A stretch of 64,000 nt of DNA from CAMCXT01 sp040403315 (GTDB taxonomy: Bacteria; Bacteroidota; Bacteroidia; M30B66). The DNA lies in the NCBI GenBank assembly GCA_040403315.1, contig JBBAKX010000006.1:124001-188000 (forward strand). The letters are read 5' to 3'. Positions 1 to 8,719 of the stretch are shown in pieces (position 1 is the first letter of the stretch; each line of letters begins with the position of its first letter). The translations under genes and the position numbers were made by a program. The notes under the pieces were generated by a model. That model did no database searches. It was not told the origin of the DNA and saw only the letters and a list, made by a program, of their open reading frames with translations.

Positions 1-1
1 T

Positions 2-1009
2 GTTTATTTGGATGAATTATTTGAAAGAAAAAGTAAGGTTTCGGGAAGTGAAGAGCCTTATAAATTTCGCATTTCACCAAGGTTGAACCTAAATATTCGT
101 GCAAAAGTTAACCAGCTAAAATTCAGGAAATTCAATGCAAATTCAATAAGTGGAGTTTTTGATGTTTCTGGTGAACAATTATCGGCTCAGCAACTGAATT
201 TCAACACCATGAAAGGAAGTGTGCAAATGAATGGTAAAGCCATTAGCAACACTGAAGGGAAGCTCCTTTTGTCTTGTAAGGCCAAATTGAAAAAAGTAGA
301 TATTAATAGGCTATTTTTTGAATTTGAGAATTTTGGTCAAACAATAGTAAAAGATGAAAATATTCGAGGTCTTGTAGATGCAGATATTGATTTTGAAGCG
401 ATTGCGACTTCCACCCTATCCATAGATCTAAGTTTGGTATACAGTAAAGTCGATTTGGTAATTAATCAAGGACAATTAATTCGTTTCGAACCACTAGAAG
501 CACTTTCGAAGTTTATTTCTGTAAATGAATTAATGGATGTGAAATTTTCACAACTGAAAAATACCATCGAAATTAGGAATAGTAAAATTATCATTCCACA
601 AATGGATATTGCCTCTAGTGCTATTAGTATCAGTGCTTCTGGCGTGCATTCATTCGATAATATTGTAGAATATCATTTAAAATTATTGCTGTCGGATATT
701 CTTGCTAAAAAGGCTAAAAAAGCCCGTAAAGATGTTGAAGAATTTGGTATTGTTGAAGATGATGGATTAGGCAGAACCAGTTTGTTTATTTCGATGATAG
801 GTCCCGTTTCTGATCCAGTTATTTCTTACGATTCTCAAGGAGCTAGAGCAAAAATCAAAAATGACTTGGGGAAAGAGAAGCAATCAATGAAGCAGTTGCT
901 TAAAGAAGAATTTGGCTTGTTTAAGAAAGATACGTCCACCGTTAAACCTACAAAAGACCCGAAAAAACAAAGCAAAGTCATCATTTCATTCGACGAAGAC
1001 GAAGAATGA
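2..1009 (+). CDS. AsmA/TamB-like protein, C-terminal part (5' end outside window)
   Basis: The reading frame is open to the left edge, so this is the C-terminal part of a larger protein; the TTG at 8 is only the first possible start inside the window and is probably an internal Leu codon. The visible 335 residues are rich in alternating polar/hydrophobic beta-strand segments, with the phrases 'RGLVDADIDF', 'ISASGVHSFDN' and 'ISMIGPVSDP' that are typical of the C-terminal half of AsmA-family proteins. That family bridges the envelope and is tied to lipid transport or outer-membrane assembly. The tail is highly charged, Lys-rich and then acidic (SFDEDEE). The family call is made by recognition; substrate and partners are unknown. 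It ends convergent to the acyltransferase gene, 152 bp away, with no clear terminator between them. Confidence 0.65.
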   Translation, partial: VYLDELFERKSKVSGSEEPYKFRISPRLNLNIRAKVNQLKFRKFNANSISGVFDVSGEQLSAQQLNFNTMKGSVQMNGKAISNTEGKLLLSCKAKLKKVDINRLFFEFENFGQTIVKDENIRGLVDADIDFEAIATSTLSIDLSLVYSKVDLVINQGQLIRFEPLEALSKFISVNELMDVKFSQLKNTIEIRNSKIIIPQMDIASSAISISASGVHSFDNIVEYHLKLLLSDILAKKAKKARKDVEEFGIVEDDGLGRTSLFISMIGPVSDPVISYDSQGARAKIKNDLGKEKQSMKQLLKEEFGLFKKDTSTVKPTKDPKKQSKVIISFDEDEE

Positions 1010-1161
1010 CACCCGGTTTAATTTCAATGCTACTGCCCTAAAGAAATGCAAATCACGTTATACATCCTTCATTGATTTCAATTGCAAGTCAATTGGCAAT
1101 TGATTCAAGAAAGCCTTGAAGCACTCGGTTACAAAATGATGCAGGATTTTATCCTTTGCGC

Positions 1162-2451
1162 TTAATTCAAATCTTTAGCAAAGTGATCTGTACTTTGTGA
1201 GGACCTAAATCGGTTCCTGAACTTCAGAAATGGTTGTTCTATAAAGCGATAACTAACGATCGACATTCCCAAGGTTAAGACAAAACAGAGAATGATTTGA
1301 CCTAAAAACACCCATGGATTATCAACAGTCGGTTGAAGGTTTGTTGCTTTAAATGCAAAGAAAACCAACCAAATAGCCACCAAGTGCCATACGTAAAGTC
1401 CGTACGATAATTTGCCCCATGATGACAACAATTTCAACCTTCCAAATTTGAAAAATGATTCTTGTGAATAGTGTTGTTCTCCGATGATAAATGCAAAAAT
1501 GAAGGAAAACAAAGCAGGTTCAATGGCATGCACCCAATTGATGATTCTGTAAAATTGCAAACTATAGGTTTCATCACGAATCACAACCAAAACTATTGCT
1601 GCTATATATGGCAATACTATTGATTTACGTGGTAAAGTGCGAAAATACTCGCGAACCCTGTCGGAATAAAATAATCCATACGCCAACAAAGCTCCCATGG
1701 TGATATCAGAGAAAATACTGATTGTATGGAAGCGTGTAGTAACTGAAGCTTGACGCTGAAGTTCTGTAAATCTTGTTACAACATCTGGAGGATGCGGAAC
1801 ATCGACATTACCAAGCTGGTAGGTATTGAAAAGGTGAACAATTTCGTTCCATTGCATGAATCTAAAAAGCGCTGCACCAATCAATACAGCAAATAAAGAA
1901 TAAATCAAATATTTACGCGGAATAAAGGCTATCAATAGTGGCCAAAAAATGTAAAATTGTTCTTCTACTGAAATCGACCAAAGAACTGCCAATACCGGGA
2001 TTGGATATGGATTGTTTACTAAATCAAAATTCACGAGAAACCCTAAATAATATCCAATTCGATCAAAAGGAATTAACGAAAATTCAGGTTTAAATGGATT
2101 GTATTGTGGCGCCAAATTCATCATTACCGGAATGGCGACAAAGCCTACTAAAACCAATATAAAATACAAGGGCCAAATGCGTAAAAACCGTCTGGCATAA
2201 AAGCTTCCAATATTAATTTTTCCTGTATCCTCCCGCTCTTGCAGTAGTAAATTGGTGATGAGGAAACCACTTAAAGTGAAAAAGAAATTCACCCCTAAAT
2301 CTCCATTCTGTGCAAGCGAAGTTTCAATCCATTGGTACCAAGATTCACCATTGTAATACAATGCAAAACTGGTGATGTGTAAACAAAAAACAGAGAAAAA
2401 CGCTATAAATCTTAGCGCATCGAGGTTTTCAAAATGTCGTAATGGTTTCAT
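1162..2451 (-). CDS. acyltransferase 3 family membrane protein
   Basis: A 429-residue integral membrane O-acyltransferase of the OafA/YrhL (acyltransferase 3) type. The N-terminus reads 'HFENLDALRFIAFFSVFCLHI', which carries the usual L-D-x-L-R start and a His in the first membrane helix. 'FFTLSGFLIT', 'ARRFLRIWPLYF' and 'SVEEQFYIFWPL' are the other hallmark segments, and about ten hydrophobic helices follow. Such enzymes transfer acetyl or other acyl groups to surface glycans or lipids at the inner membrane; the substrate here cannot be told. It lies 78 bp downstream of the sodium-solute symporter on the same strand and may be co-transcribed with it. The start ATG at 2451 fits the family N-terminus. 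Confidence 0.85.
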   Translation of the reverse strand: MKPLRHFENLDALRFIAFFSVFCLHITSFALYYNGESWYQWIETSLAQNGDLGVNFFFTLSGFLITNLLLQEREDTGKINIGSFYARRFLRIWPLYFILVLVGFVAIPVMMNLAPQYNPFKPEFSLIPFDRIGYYLGFLVNFDLVNNPYPIPVLAVLWSISVEEQFYIFWPLLIAFIPRKYLIYSLFAVLIGAALFRFMQWNEIVHLFNTYQLGNVDVPHPPDVVTRFTELQRQASVTTRFHTISIFSDITMGALLAYGLFYSDRVREYFRTLPRKSIVLPYIAAIVLVVIRDETYSLQFYRIINWVHAIEPALFSFIFAFIIGEQHYSQESFFKFGRLKLLSSWGKLSYGLYVWHLVAIWLVFFAFKATNLQPTVDNPWVFLGQIILCFVLTLGMSIVSYRFIEQPFLKFRNRFRSSQSTDHFAKDLN

Positions 2452-2529
2452 CAGGATAATTCAGATTCTGGAAAGTTCGAATATAGTTGGCTCAATTGGA
2501 TTGCGCAAGAATTATAGAATTTTGAATGA

Positions 2530-4254
2530 TCAACTGGTTATTTCGCTTTTTGAATTACTTCGGCAAAACAATTGAAAAACCCAAGCACCAATAAATGCTA
2601 CCAAACAACCCAAAACATTATACCACAAGAAACTAATACTTGAAAATTTAAAAGCAGAAAATACAGTCAATTGAGAAAGAATTGCAGCAAAAAATACCGC
2701 TTGAGCCCCTACCCTTTTCAACCAAAATGCGACCAAGAAAATCCCTAAAATAGTTCCATAAAACAAGGATCCAAGGATGTTTACTGTTTCAATTAAGCTG
2801 TTTCCGAGTTCGGTCGCAAAGCAGGCAATCAAAACACAAAAAACACCCCAAAAGAAAGTGTAGCGACGCGACCAACTGAACTCCTCTTCCACCGTCATTT
2901 CTGTAGTTTTGAACCGTCGATGGAGGTCGATAATGGTTGATGATGCAAGCGAATTCAACGCAGCCGCAATAGATCCCCAAGCAGCAAGAAAAATGATAGC
3001 AACCAGCAATCCTACCAATCCTACCGGAAGAAAGTCGACGACAAAACGCAAGAAAATATAGTTCGTATCATTTGCATCAACACCCGGTGCTGAACTTTTG
3101 ATCCATGTGATTACCTGCTTTCTAATCTTTCCAGATTCTTTTTCCGTTTCTCGAAGTGCTTCAATGGAAGCCGCCATTTGAGCTGAGTTGCCTTCTTTTC
3201 TCGCAGCACTGTACTGAATTGCTGCATTTGATTTCTCAACCGACAAAGCAGCAAAATTTTGTTCCGCCCAAACTACAGAATCCTTCTTACTCGATTGACG
3301 GAGGCGATCCAGTCCGCTTTCATTAAAGAAAACAGGCGCAGAAGTGAACAAATAGAAACTAAATACCAACGCACCTAACAGCAGAATTAAAAACTGCATA
3401 GGCACTTTCACGAAACCATTCATAAGAAGTCCGATGCGACTTTCATTGAGATTTTTCGCAGTTAAATAGCGGCCAACTTGAGATTGATCGGTTCCAAAAT
3501 ATGACAGCGATAGAAAAAAGCCTCCAATCAGTCCACTAAAAATATTGTATTTATCACTCCAATTGAAGCTTCCATTTTCGAAACCGGTGGTGATAACATT
3601 GAGTTTTCCCATGCTTCCACTGAGATGAAGTGCATCAGTAAAACCAACGCCATCGGGAAGCATTTCAACAACCATGTAACCTGCTAAAAACAAACCTCCG
3701 AAAATGATAAACAACTGAAGCTGCTGGGTGTAGGCGACAGCTTTTGCTCCGCCGCTCACTGTGTAGATGATTAGCAAACCACCCATTAACAAGTTTGTGA
3801 GATAAATATTCCAATCAAAAATGGAGCTCAAGATTAATGCAGGCGCGTAAATACTCACTCCTGTTGATAAACCACGAGAAAGCAAGAAAAGTACGGCTGT
3901 AAAGGTTCGCGTTCTCACATCAAAACGCTTTTCGAGAAACTCATAAGCTGTATAAACATTGAGTTTGCTAAAAACAGGAACAAATGCAATACAGATAACG
4001 ATCATCGCCAGCGGCAAACCGAAATAATACTGCACAAAGCGCATCCCATCAGTGTAGGCTTGACCAGGTCCAGAAATGAACGTGATTGCACTTGCCTGGG
4101 TGCCCATGATACTGAGTAGAACCAAAAACCAAGGCATACTTTGATTTCCACGAAAATAACCATCTAAATCACGGCTACTGCGGCTTTTGTATACGCCGTA
4201 AGTCACGATAAGCAGCAATGTTGCACAGAGCACAATTAAATCGATCGTGTTCAT
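2530..4254 (-). CDS. sodium:solute symporter (SSS family)
   Basis: A 574-residue inner-membrane transporter of the sodium:solute symporter (SSF) family. The open frame reaches back to 4320, but the Met at 4254 starts the usual N-terminal helix (MNTIDLIVLC), and its ATG forms an ATGA overlap with the stop of a small upstream ORF, so I choose it. Family signs are 'DLDGYFRGNQSMPW', 'MGTQASAITFISGPGQAY', and 'YTAYEFLEKRFD'. Between two membrane segments there is an unusually long soluble insertion (roughly residues 310-400), Lys/Glu/Ala-rich and probably helical. Substrate is unknown; in many Bacteroidota, SSS carriers are used for sugars, sialic acid or similar organic solutes. Position after a PIG-L deacetylase suggests uptake of a product that enzyme makes, which is inference. 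Confidence 0.85.
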   Translation of the reverse strand: MNTIDLIVLCATLLLIVTYGVYKSRSSRDLDGYFRGNQSMPWFLVLLSIMGTQASAITFISGPGQAYTDGMRFVQYYFGLPLAMIVICIAFVPVFSKLNVYTAYEFLEKRFDVRTRTFTAVLFLLSRGLSTGVSIYAPALILSSIFDWNIYLTNLLMGGLLIIYTVSGGAKAVAYTQQLQLFIIFGGLFLAGYMVVEMLPDGVGFTDALHLSGSMGKLNVITTGFENGSFNWSDKYNIFSGLIGGFFLSLSYFGTDQSQVGRYLTAKNLNESRIGLLMNGFVKVPMQFLILLLGALVFSFYLFTSAPVFFNESGLDRLRQSSKKDSVVWAEQNFAALSVEKSNAAIQYSAARKEGNSAQMAASIEALRETEKESGKIRKQVITWIKSSAPGVDANDTNYIFLRFVVDFLPVGLVGLLVAIIFLAAWGSIAAALNSLASSTIIDLHRRFKTTEMTVEEEFSWSRRYTFFWGVFCVLIACFATELGNSLIETVNILGSLFYGTILGIFLVAFWLKRVGAQAVFFAAILSQLTVFSAFKFSSISFLWYNVLGCLVAFIGAWVFQLFCRSNSKSEITS

Positions 4255-4364
4255 GCAAATGTTTGTGTGAATAAACGGTATAGGAAAATCTGTAGAACTA
4301 AAAAAGCAAACAAACTCCAATAGAGTCGTTTCATTTTCCGATTGCTTTCGTTAGTGTTGCTCAT
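4251..4364 (-). CDS. 37-residue single-span membrane ORF between PIG-L and symporter genes
   Basis: A short ORF read from ATG at 4364 to TGA at 4251-4253. The peptide begins MSNTNESNRKMKRLYW and continues as one hydrophobic helix (about residues 15-33), then a short tail, so a positively charged region precedes a single span. Its start lies inside the last 14 bases of the PIG-L gene, and its stop overlaps the symporter start as ATGA. Overlap at both ends is the pattern of translational coupling and argues that it is translated. No homologue is recognised. It could be a symporter accessory subunit, in the way small membrane peptides accompany some carriers, or merely a coupling device that carries ribosomes to the symporter start. 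Confidence 0.55.
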   Translation of the reverse strand: MSNTNESNRKMKRLYWSLFAFLVLQIFLYRLFTQTFA

Positions 4365-6855
4365 ATTTTCCAACAGATAAAAAATTAGAAAATAAGCGAA
4401 ACGCGCCGGGCACACCAGCAGGCAATTGACGGAAAAAAGAAAGTCCGGTATACACGAAATGCCCCGATCCGTATGGCGCGTAGATCAAAGAACCTTTCAT
4501 TTGGGCTTCGTTGGGATCGGCCATTGAAAGCAAATCTTGGTATTCTGGACTGCATTTTTCGGTGAAATAAATGCCGCGTTCTTGCACCCAATTTTGAAAA
4601 TCTGCATCCGAAATTTTATTTGGATAATTAAACAAAGGATTTTCAGGATTGAGGATTTGAACGGCTGCATTTTCGTTCGTTACACGATTTCTGGAAATTT
4701 CAAATGGATAAGGGCCAGGATTAACCTTCACATCGCTGATCCAATTTTTGGTGTTGTATTGCATCACTAAAGTACCGCCTAACTTTGTATAATTTATCAA
4801 AATAGGCATCCACTCTGCCATTTTCTCTACAGAATTTAATGCTCGAATTCCTACTACAACTGCTTCATAATCTTGAACAGCCAAATTCCTGATTTTTGAA
4901 TCATCTAAAATTTCTACCTGAAAACCAGCACTGATCAAAGCTTCAGCTACATCATCGCCAGCACCTTCGATATATCCAATTTTAGAAACCGATTTTTCTA
5001 AAGGCGTGAAAGTGAACTTAAAAGCGCAAGGTTCATGGTAAGTTTGGGTTGGGATATGATCGTGTTCGATGCGCAATGTTTGTTGTAGAATTTCTTTTTT
5101 GGACGAAGAATTCGGTTTGAACATCGCTTGAACATTCAATGAATAGGGCATTTTCACTTCACGAGAAGGCTTCATTTTTAATGTAAATGAAATCTTTTCT
5201 TTTTTAGAAGCATTGGATTTAATTTGAATTTGCTCAGGTATTACCTGAATGCCTTTATCTGTTGGGGTCGACAGCGATACTTCACCTTCAACATTGGAGT
5301 TAAGATATTCCAATTGAATTTCAACAACAACATCCGATTTGCCATTAGAAAGAACCACCTTCTGAGCTGGAACAGCGCGCAATGCAGGCACTACCTCTAC
5401 CCTTCTAATAAGTTCTCCTTTTACTGGATCGACCCATTTATAAATCAGTGGAATTTTTCGTTTGATCATCACACCATTTACTGAAATTACTGCCTCTGCA
5501 AATAAAGCAGGATCGCTATCGGGCTGTCCAGTTTGTTTGAAATCAGAATGTACGAAAAGTCCTTCATCGTGCGGATTCTCGATCCAATAAGGATTGCTCG
5601 GACGAATGTTATTCGGGATTTGAATTTTAATTTTCTTTTCGATTAATTGATTGCTTCTAATCTTGTCTGTAAACCGAATTTCTTCAGCGGCTCCAGGCAC
5701 TGTAAGCGATACCAAATTCACCATATTCGCTCTTCGGTAAATAAAATTATAATTGCAAGTAAGTGTATCACCAGCTAAATATTCAATTTTTGGCGCTGTA
5801 ATATCCTGATAAACACCACCTAAAGCCAACAATAAATCTTCTACTTCCTTTAACTTCACTTGGTATTGAAAATCATCTCCCAATGCTTTTATTTGCTCAA
5901 GATATACGATCAATTGTGGGATGGTTGCAGAGGCATTGTAAGGATCGAAATTGCTGATCATTTGGTTTACCATTACTGAAACTCCAGCTCCTTTAGGATA
6001 TCTTGACCAAGAAGTCGACAAGCCATCGAAAATGGTTGTTTTGGATGAATCGCCTGCCAATTGCGTGAAATATTCTAGAATTTCACCTCTTTGCATTTTC
6101 ACACCAAACCCTTGGCTTCTATGTTGCGAACGGCTCATTGATGCAATTTCTCCGATCGACAAGCCCAAATTTTGGTTAAAAATGCCTACATCCATTTTCA
6201 ACATCCCACTTGTGTTTGTAGTGGCATCTCTTGATGGCATGAAGTTGTTCCAATATAGCTTTTTAGGTTGCCATATACCAACATGTTGCAGTTGTTTCGG
6301 GAACTTTTCAAGATCCGCAGCTGCTTTAAATGCCTCTACCGCTAAAATCGCGGAAGCAGTGTGGTGACCATGCCCTCCTTCGCCAGTAGTCGGGAAACGG
6401 GTGATGATCACATCAGGTTTAAAATTCCTTATCACCCAAACCACGTCGTTTAAAACAGAATCACGATTCCAAATGGAAAATGTTTCATCGGGATTTTTGG
6501 AGTATCCGAAATCAAATGCTCGAGTAAAAAACTGTTGAGCACCATCAATTTTTCGAGCAGCAAGAAGCTCCTGCGTTCTAATCAAGCCTAATGCTTCTTC
6601 GGTTTCAGGTCCAATAAGATTCTGTCCACCATCGCCTCGGGTTAATGAAAGATACGCAGTACGAAAATGCAATTCGCGAGATAAATAACTTAACAAACGC
6701 GTATTCTCGTCGTCGGGGTGTGCTGCTAAATAAAGTACACTAGCAGTATTTCCAAGCTTTTGCAGCCTTTGTAGAATTTCAGCCGACGACAATTGACTCC
6801 AACCTATTGCTGATTGTAGGATAATAGTAATTACAAAAATGACTTTAATCTTCAT
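4351..6855 (-). CDS. secreted PIG-L family deacetylase with C-terminal GATase-like domain
   Basis: An 834-residue exported protein. Residues 1-20 form a signal peptide ending near GWSQ. The LmbE/PIG-L domain follows, with the zinc motif AHPDDE at 45-50 and the second metal site GHGHH at 161-165. PIG-L enzymes remove N-acetyl groups from amino sugars. A long middle part (about 370-600) looks beta-rich, and the last 200 residues, starting near 'SKIGYIEGAGDDV', resemble a class I glutamine-amidotransferase/ThuA-like flavodoxin fold, as in other large Bacteroidota members of this family. It leads an operon with a 37-codon membrane ORF and a sodium-solute symporter, suggesting extracytoplasmic de-N-acetylation of an amino-sugar compound followed by uptake. 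Domain calls are by motif; the substrate is unknown. Confidence 0.85.
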   Translation of the reverse strand: MKIKVIFVITIILQSAIGWSQLSSAEILQRLQKLGNTASVLYLAAHPDDENTRLLSYLSRELHFRTAYLSLTRGDGGQNLIGPETEEALGLIRTQELLAARKIDGAQQFFTRAFDFGYSKNPDETFSIWNRDSVLNDVVWVIRNFKPDVIITRFPTTGEGGHGHHTASAILAVEAFKAAADLEKFPKQLQHVGIWQPKKLYWNNFMPSRDATTNTSGMLKMDVGIFNQNLGLSIGEIASMSRSQHRSQGFGVKMQRGEILEYFTQLAGDSSKTTIFDGLSTSWSRYPKGAGVSVMVNQMISNFDPYNASATIPQLIVYLEQIKALGDDFQYQVKLKEVEDLLLALGGVYQDITAPKIEYLAGDTLTCNYNFIYRRANMVNLVSLTVPGAAEEIRFTDKIRSNQLIEKKIKIQIPNNIRPSNPYWIENPHDEGLFVHSDFKQTGQPDSDPALFAEAVISVNGVMIKRKIPLIYKWVDPVKGELIRRVEVVPALRAVPAQKVVLSNGKSDVVVEIQLEYLNSNVEGEVSLSTPTDKGIQVIPEQIQIKSNASKKEKISFTLKMKPSREVKMPYSLNVQAMFKPNSSSKKEILQQTLRIEHDHIPTQTYHEPCAFKFTFTPLEKSVSKIGYIEGAGDDVAEALISAGFQVEILDDSKIRNLAVQDYEAVVVGIRALNSVEKMAEWMPILINYTKLGGTLVMQYNTKNWISDVKVNPGPYPFEISRNRVTNENAAVQILNPENPLFNYPNKISDADFQNWVQERGIYFTEKCSPEYQDLLSMADPNEAQMKGSLIYAPYGSGHFVYTGLSFFRQLPAGVPGAFRLFSNFLSVGKYEQH

Positions 6856-7017
6856 GGCTGCAAGATAAGGAATGTGAAGTTGAAGTTCAGACGTGCATAA
6901 AAGAATAGATAAAATTCACATAATCATTTATTTATGTCGGATTTTGAATTCTTGAAGAAGTTGATTCAATCACAACTTAAATCACTCTATCTTAGCAAGA
7001 AATCGAGCAGCACTAAC

Positions 7018-7620
7018 ATGAATTATCTGGCCCATTTATATTTGGCAGGCGACAATCCAGATCTCATTGTGGGTGGATTTATTGCGGATGCAGTGAAAGG
7101 CAAACAAATCGAATCTTTTAATACGGAAATTATTAAAGGAATTAGACTTCATCGACAAATTGATATGTTTACCGATACGCATCCAGTAATTGAACGTGGA
7201 AAAGCTGCATTAAGACCGAAATTCAGAAAATTTGCTGGAATTGTGATGGATGTTTTCGGAGATCATTTTCTTGCAAAAAATTGGAGTGATTATTCGGAAG
7301 TCGAATTGAAAGATTACACGGAGGAGATTTATACGATGTTGCATCAATACAAGCACATGATGCCGGAGCGCTCCCAGTACACTTTGCATTATATGAGCAT
7401 GCAAGATTGGCTTATCAATTATCAACATATTGAAGGAATAAAAAGAGCATTATCGGGGCTTGCAAGAAGAAGTCGATTCCCTTCGGGGATGGAAAATGCC
7501 CACAAAGAACTTGAAAGACATTACATTTTTTACCAATCGATATTTCATGAATTTCTTCCCGATTTGGTGAAGTTTGTCGACAAAGACCAAAAAATAAAAA
7601 CCCGAGGATTATTTCTTTAA
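7018..7620 (+). CDS. acpH: acyl carrier protein phosphodiesterase (DUF479/AcpH family)
   Basis: A 200-residue cytoplasmic protein with the family N-terminus 'MNYLAHLYLAG', followed by 'GGFIADAVKG', 'GIRLHRQIDMFTDTHP' and 'MDVFGDHFLA'. AcpH removes the 4'-phosphopantetheine group from acyl carrier protein. The open frame starts at 6934, but the 28 upstream residues do not fit the family and the Met at 7018 does. A weak promoter-like TATCTTAG lies at 6988-6995, 22 bp before this ATG, in agreement. The metal-binding residues expected in this HD-like fold (His and Asp around residues 43-51) are visible in HRQIDMFTDTH. It is convergent with the FabH-like gene, which also acts on ACP-linked acyl groups; a shared role in fatty-acid metabolism is possible but not shown. 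Confidence 0.8.
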   Translation: MNYLAHLYLAGDNPDLIVGGFIADAVKGKQIESFNTEIIKGIRLHRQIDMFTDTHPVIERGKAALRPKFRKFAGIVMDVFGDHFLAKNWSDYSEVELKDYTEEIYTMLHQYKHMMPERSQYTLHYMSMQDWLINYQHIEGIKRALSGLARRSRFPSGMENAHKELERHYIFYQSIFHEFLPDLVKFVDKDQKIKTRGLFL

Positions 7621-7627
7621 AATCTTT

Positions 7628-7671
7628 TTGGTAATTCATTTATTCTGCAAATCATTGCATTGAATTACCAA
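7628..7671. repeat. inverted repeat between convergent genes
   Basis: TTGGTAATTCA (7628-7638) and its exact complement TGAATTACCAA (7661-7671) form an 11-bp perfect stem with a 22-base loop. The right arm covers the stop codon of the FabH-like gene. No run of T follows on either strand, so a classical intrinsic terminator is not shown; it may still end or protect the two convergent transcripts. Confidence 0.45.
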
Positions 7672-8660
7672 CGAATCATGGCTGAAGCCCAAGTAAATCC
7701 TGATCCAAAAGCTGCCAAACACAAGAGATCACCGGGTTTCAAACGGCCTTCCTGAACGGCTTCACTTAAAGCGATAGGAATAGATGCTGCAGTTGTATTT
7801 CCATATTTCTGAATGTTGTTAAACACCTTCGATTCGGGCATTCCGAATTTTTCACGAATAAATTCCGATATTCTTAAATTGGCTTGATGAGGGATCAATA
7901 AATCAATATCGCTTGATACCAAATCATTGGCAGTCAATGCTTCATTAATTACTTCAGCAAAACGGGTAACGGCATGTTTAAATACCACCGAACCATTCAT
8001 GTAAGGTAACATTGTACCATCGTCGAGCATTTCGTGGGTAATTCGATCTTTTAAAACACTGCCAGGATGCTTCATCACCAATTCTTCGGCATAAGTTCCA
8101 TCCGAATGCAAATGCGTTGATAAGATACTATGTTTAGAATCGTTTGTGGCTTGCAGCACAACTGCCCCTGCTCCATCACCAAAAATCACTGCAATATTTC
8201 GCCCACGTTCGCTGTGTTCAATTGCATTAGATTGGATTTCAGCTCCAACAACTAATACGTTTTTGTAGGCGCCATTTCGAATAAACTGATCAGCAATACT
8301 CAATGCATAAATAAACCCTGAACATTGCATTTTAATATCTAATGCAGGAATTCCTGGAAGTCCCAATTCGCGCTGAAGCAACACTCCTGAACCAGGAAAA
8401 TAGTATTCCGATGTGATGGTTGCCATAACAATCATATCGATATCGTTCTCTGTGACGCCTGCGTTTTCAATTGCCATTTTACAGGCTTTTGCCGACATGT
8501 TGCTAACGGTATCTTCACCAGGAGTGAAATATCTCCGCTCTTTAATTCCAGTGCGTTCCGTAATCCACTCATCGGAGGTAGGCATGATTTGAGCCAAATC
8601 GTTGTTCGTGATTACGGTAGATGGCACATAATGCCCCGTTCCAATAATTCTTGAATGCAT
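7665..8660 (-). CDS. fabH: beta-ketoacyl-ACP synthase III (FabH-like)
   Basis: A 331-residue thiolase-fold condensing enzyme. The catalytic triad is intact: Cys113 in MQCSGF, His258 in IPHQAN and Asn288 in KYGNTT. 'ITERTGIKERRY' near residue 33 and 'GDGAGAVVL' near 161 are standard KAS III segments. FabH condenses acetyl- or branched acyl-CoA with malonyl-ACP to start fatty-acid chains. Length and start match the family. Bacteroidota often carry several paralogues, some of them used for flexirubin or other special lipids. I cannot say whether this is the main enzyme: the usual plsX/fabD neighbours are absent, so a paralogue is possible. It is the last gene of the minus-strand run after the CDF transporter, 59 bp downstream. 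Confidence 0.85.
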   Translation of the reverse strand: MHSRIIGTGHYVPSTVITNNDLAQIMPTSDEWITERTGIKERRYFTPGEDTVSNMSAKACKMAIENAGVTENDIDMIVMATITSEYYFPGSGVLLQRELGLPGIPALDIKMQCSGFIYALSIADQFIRNGAYKNVLVVGAEIQSNAIEHSERGRNIAVIFGDGAGAVVLQATNDSKHSILSTHLHSDGTYAEELVMKHPGSVLKDRITHEMLDDGTMLPYMNGSVVFKHAVTRFAEVINEALTANDLVSSDIDLLIPHQANLRISEFIREKFGMPESKVFNNIQKYGNTTAASIPIALSEAVQEGRLKPGDLLCLAAFGSGFTWASAMIRW

Positions 8661-8719
8661 GTGGATGTATTTCAGGGGATGAATTTAGAGATAACGTCGC
8701 AAATTCCAACAAACCAACT

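Noticed and set aside
1046..1165. A 39-codon plus-strand frame with one internal TGA, ending 'LEALGYKMMQDFILCA'.
   Set aside because: It reads somewhat like protein, but it is too short and has a stop; a remnant cannot be shown without homologues.
6934..7017. Upstream extension of the AcpH gene to the ATG at 6934.
   Set aside because: The 28 extra residues do not match the family, and 'MNYLAHLYLAG' is the usual N-terminus.
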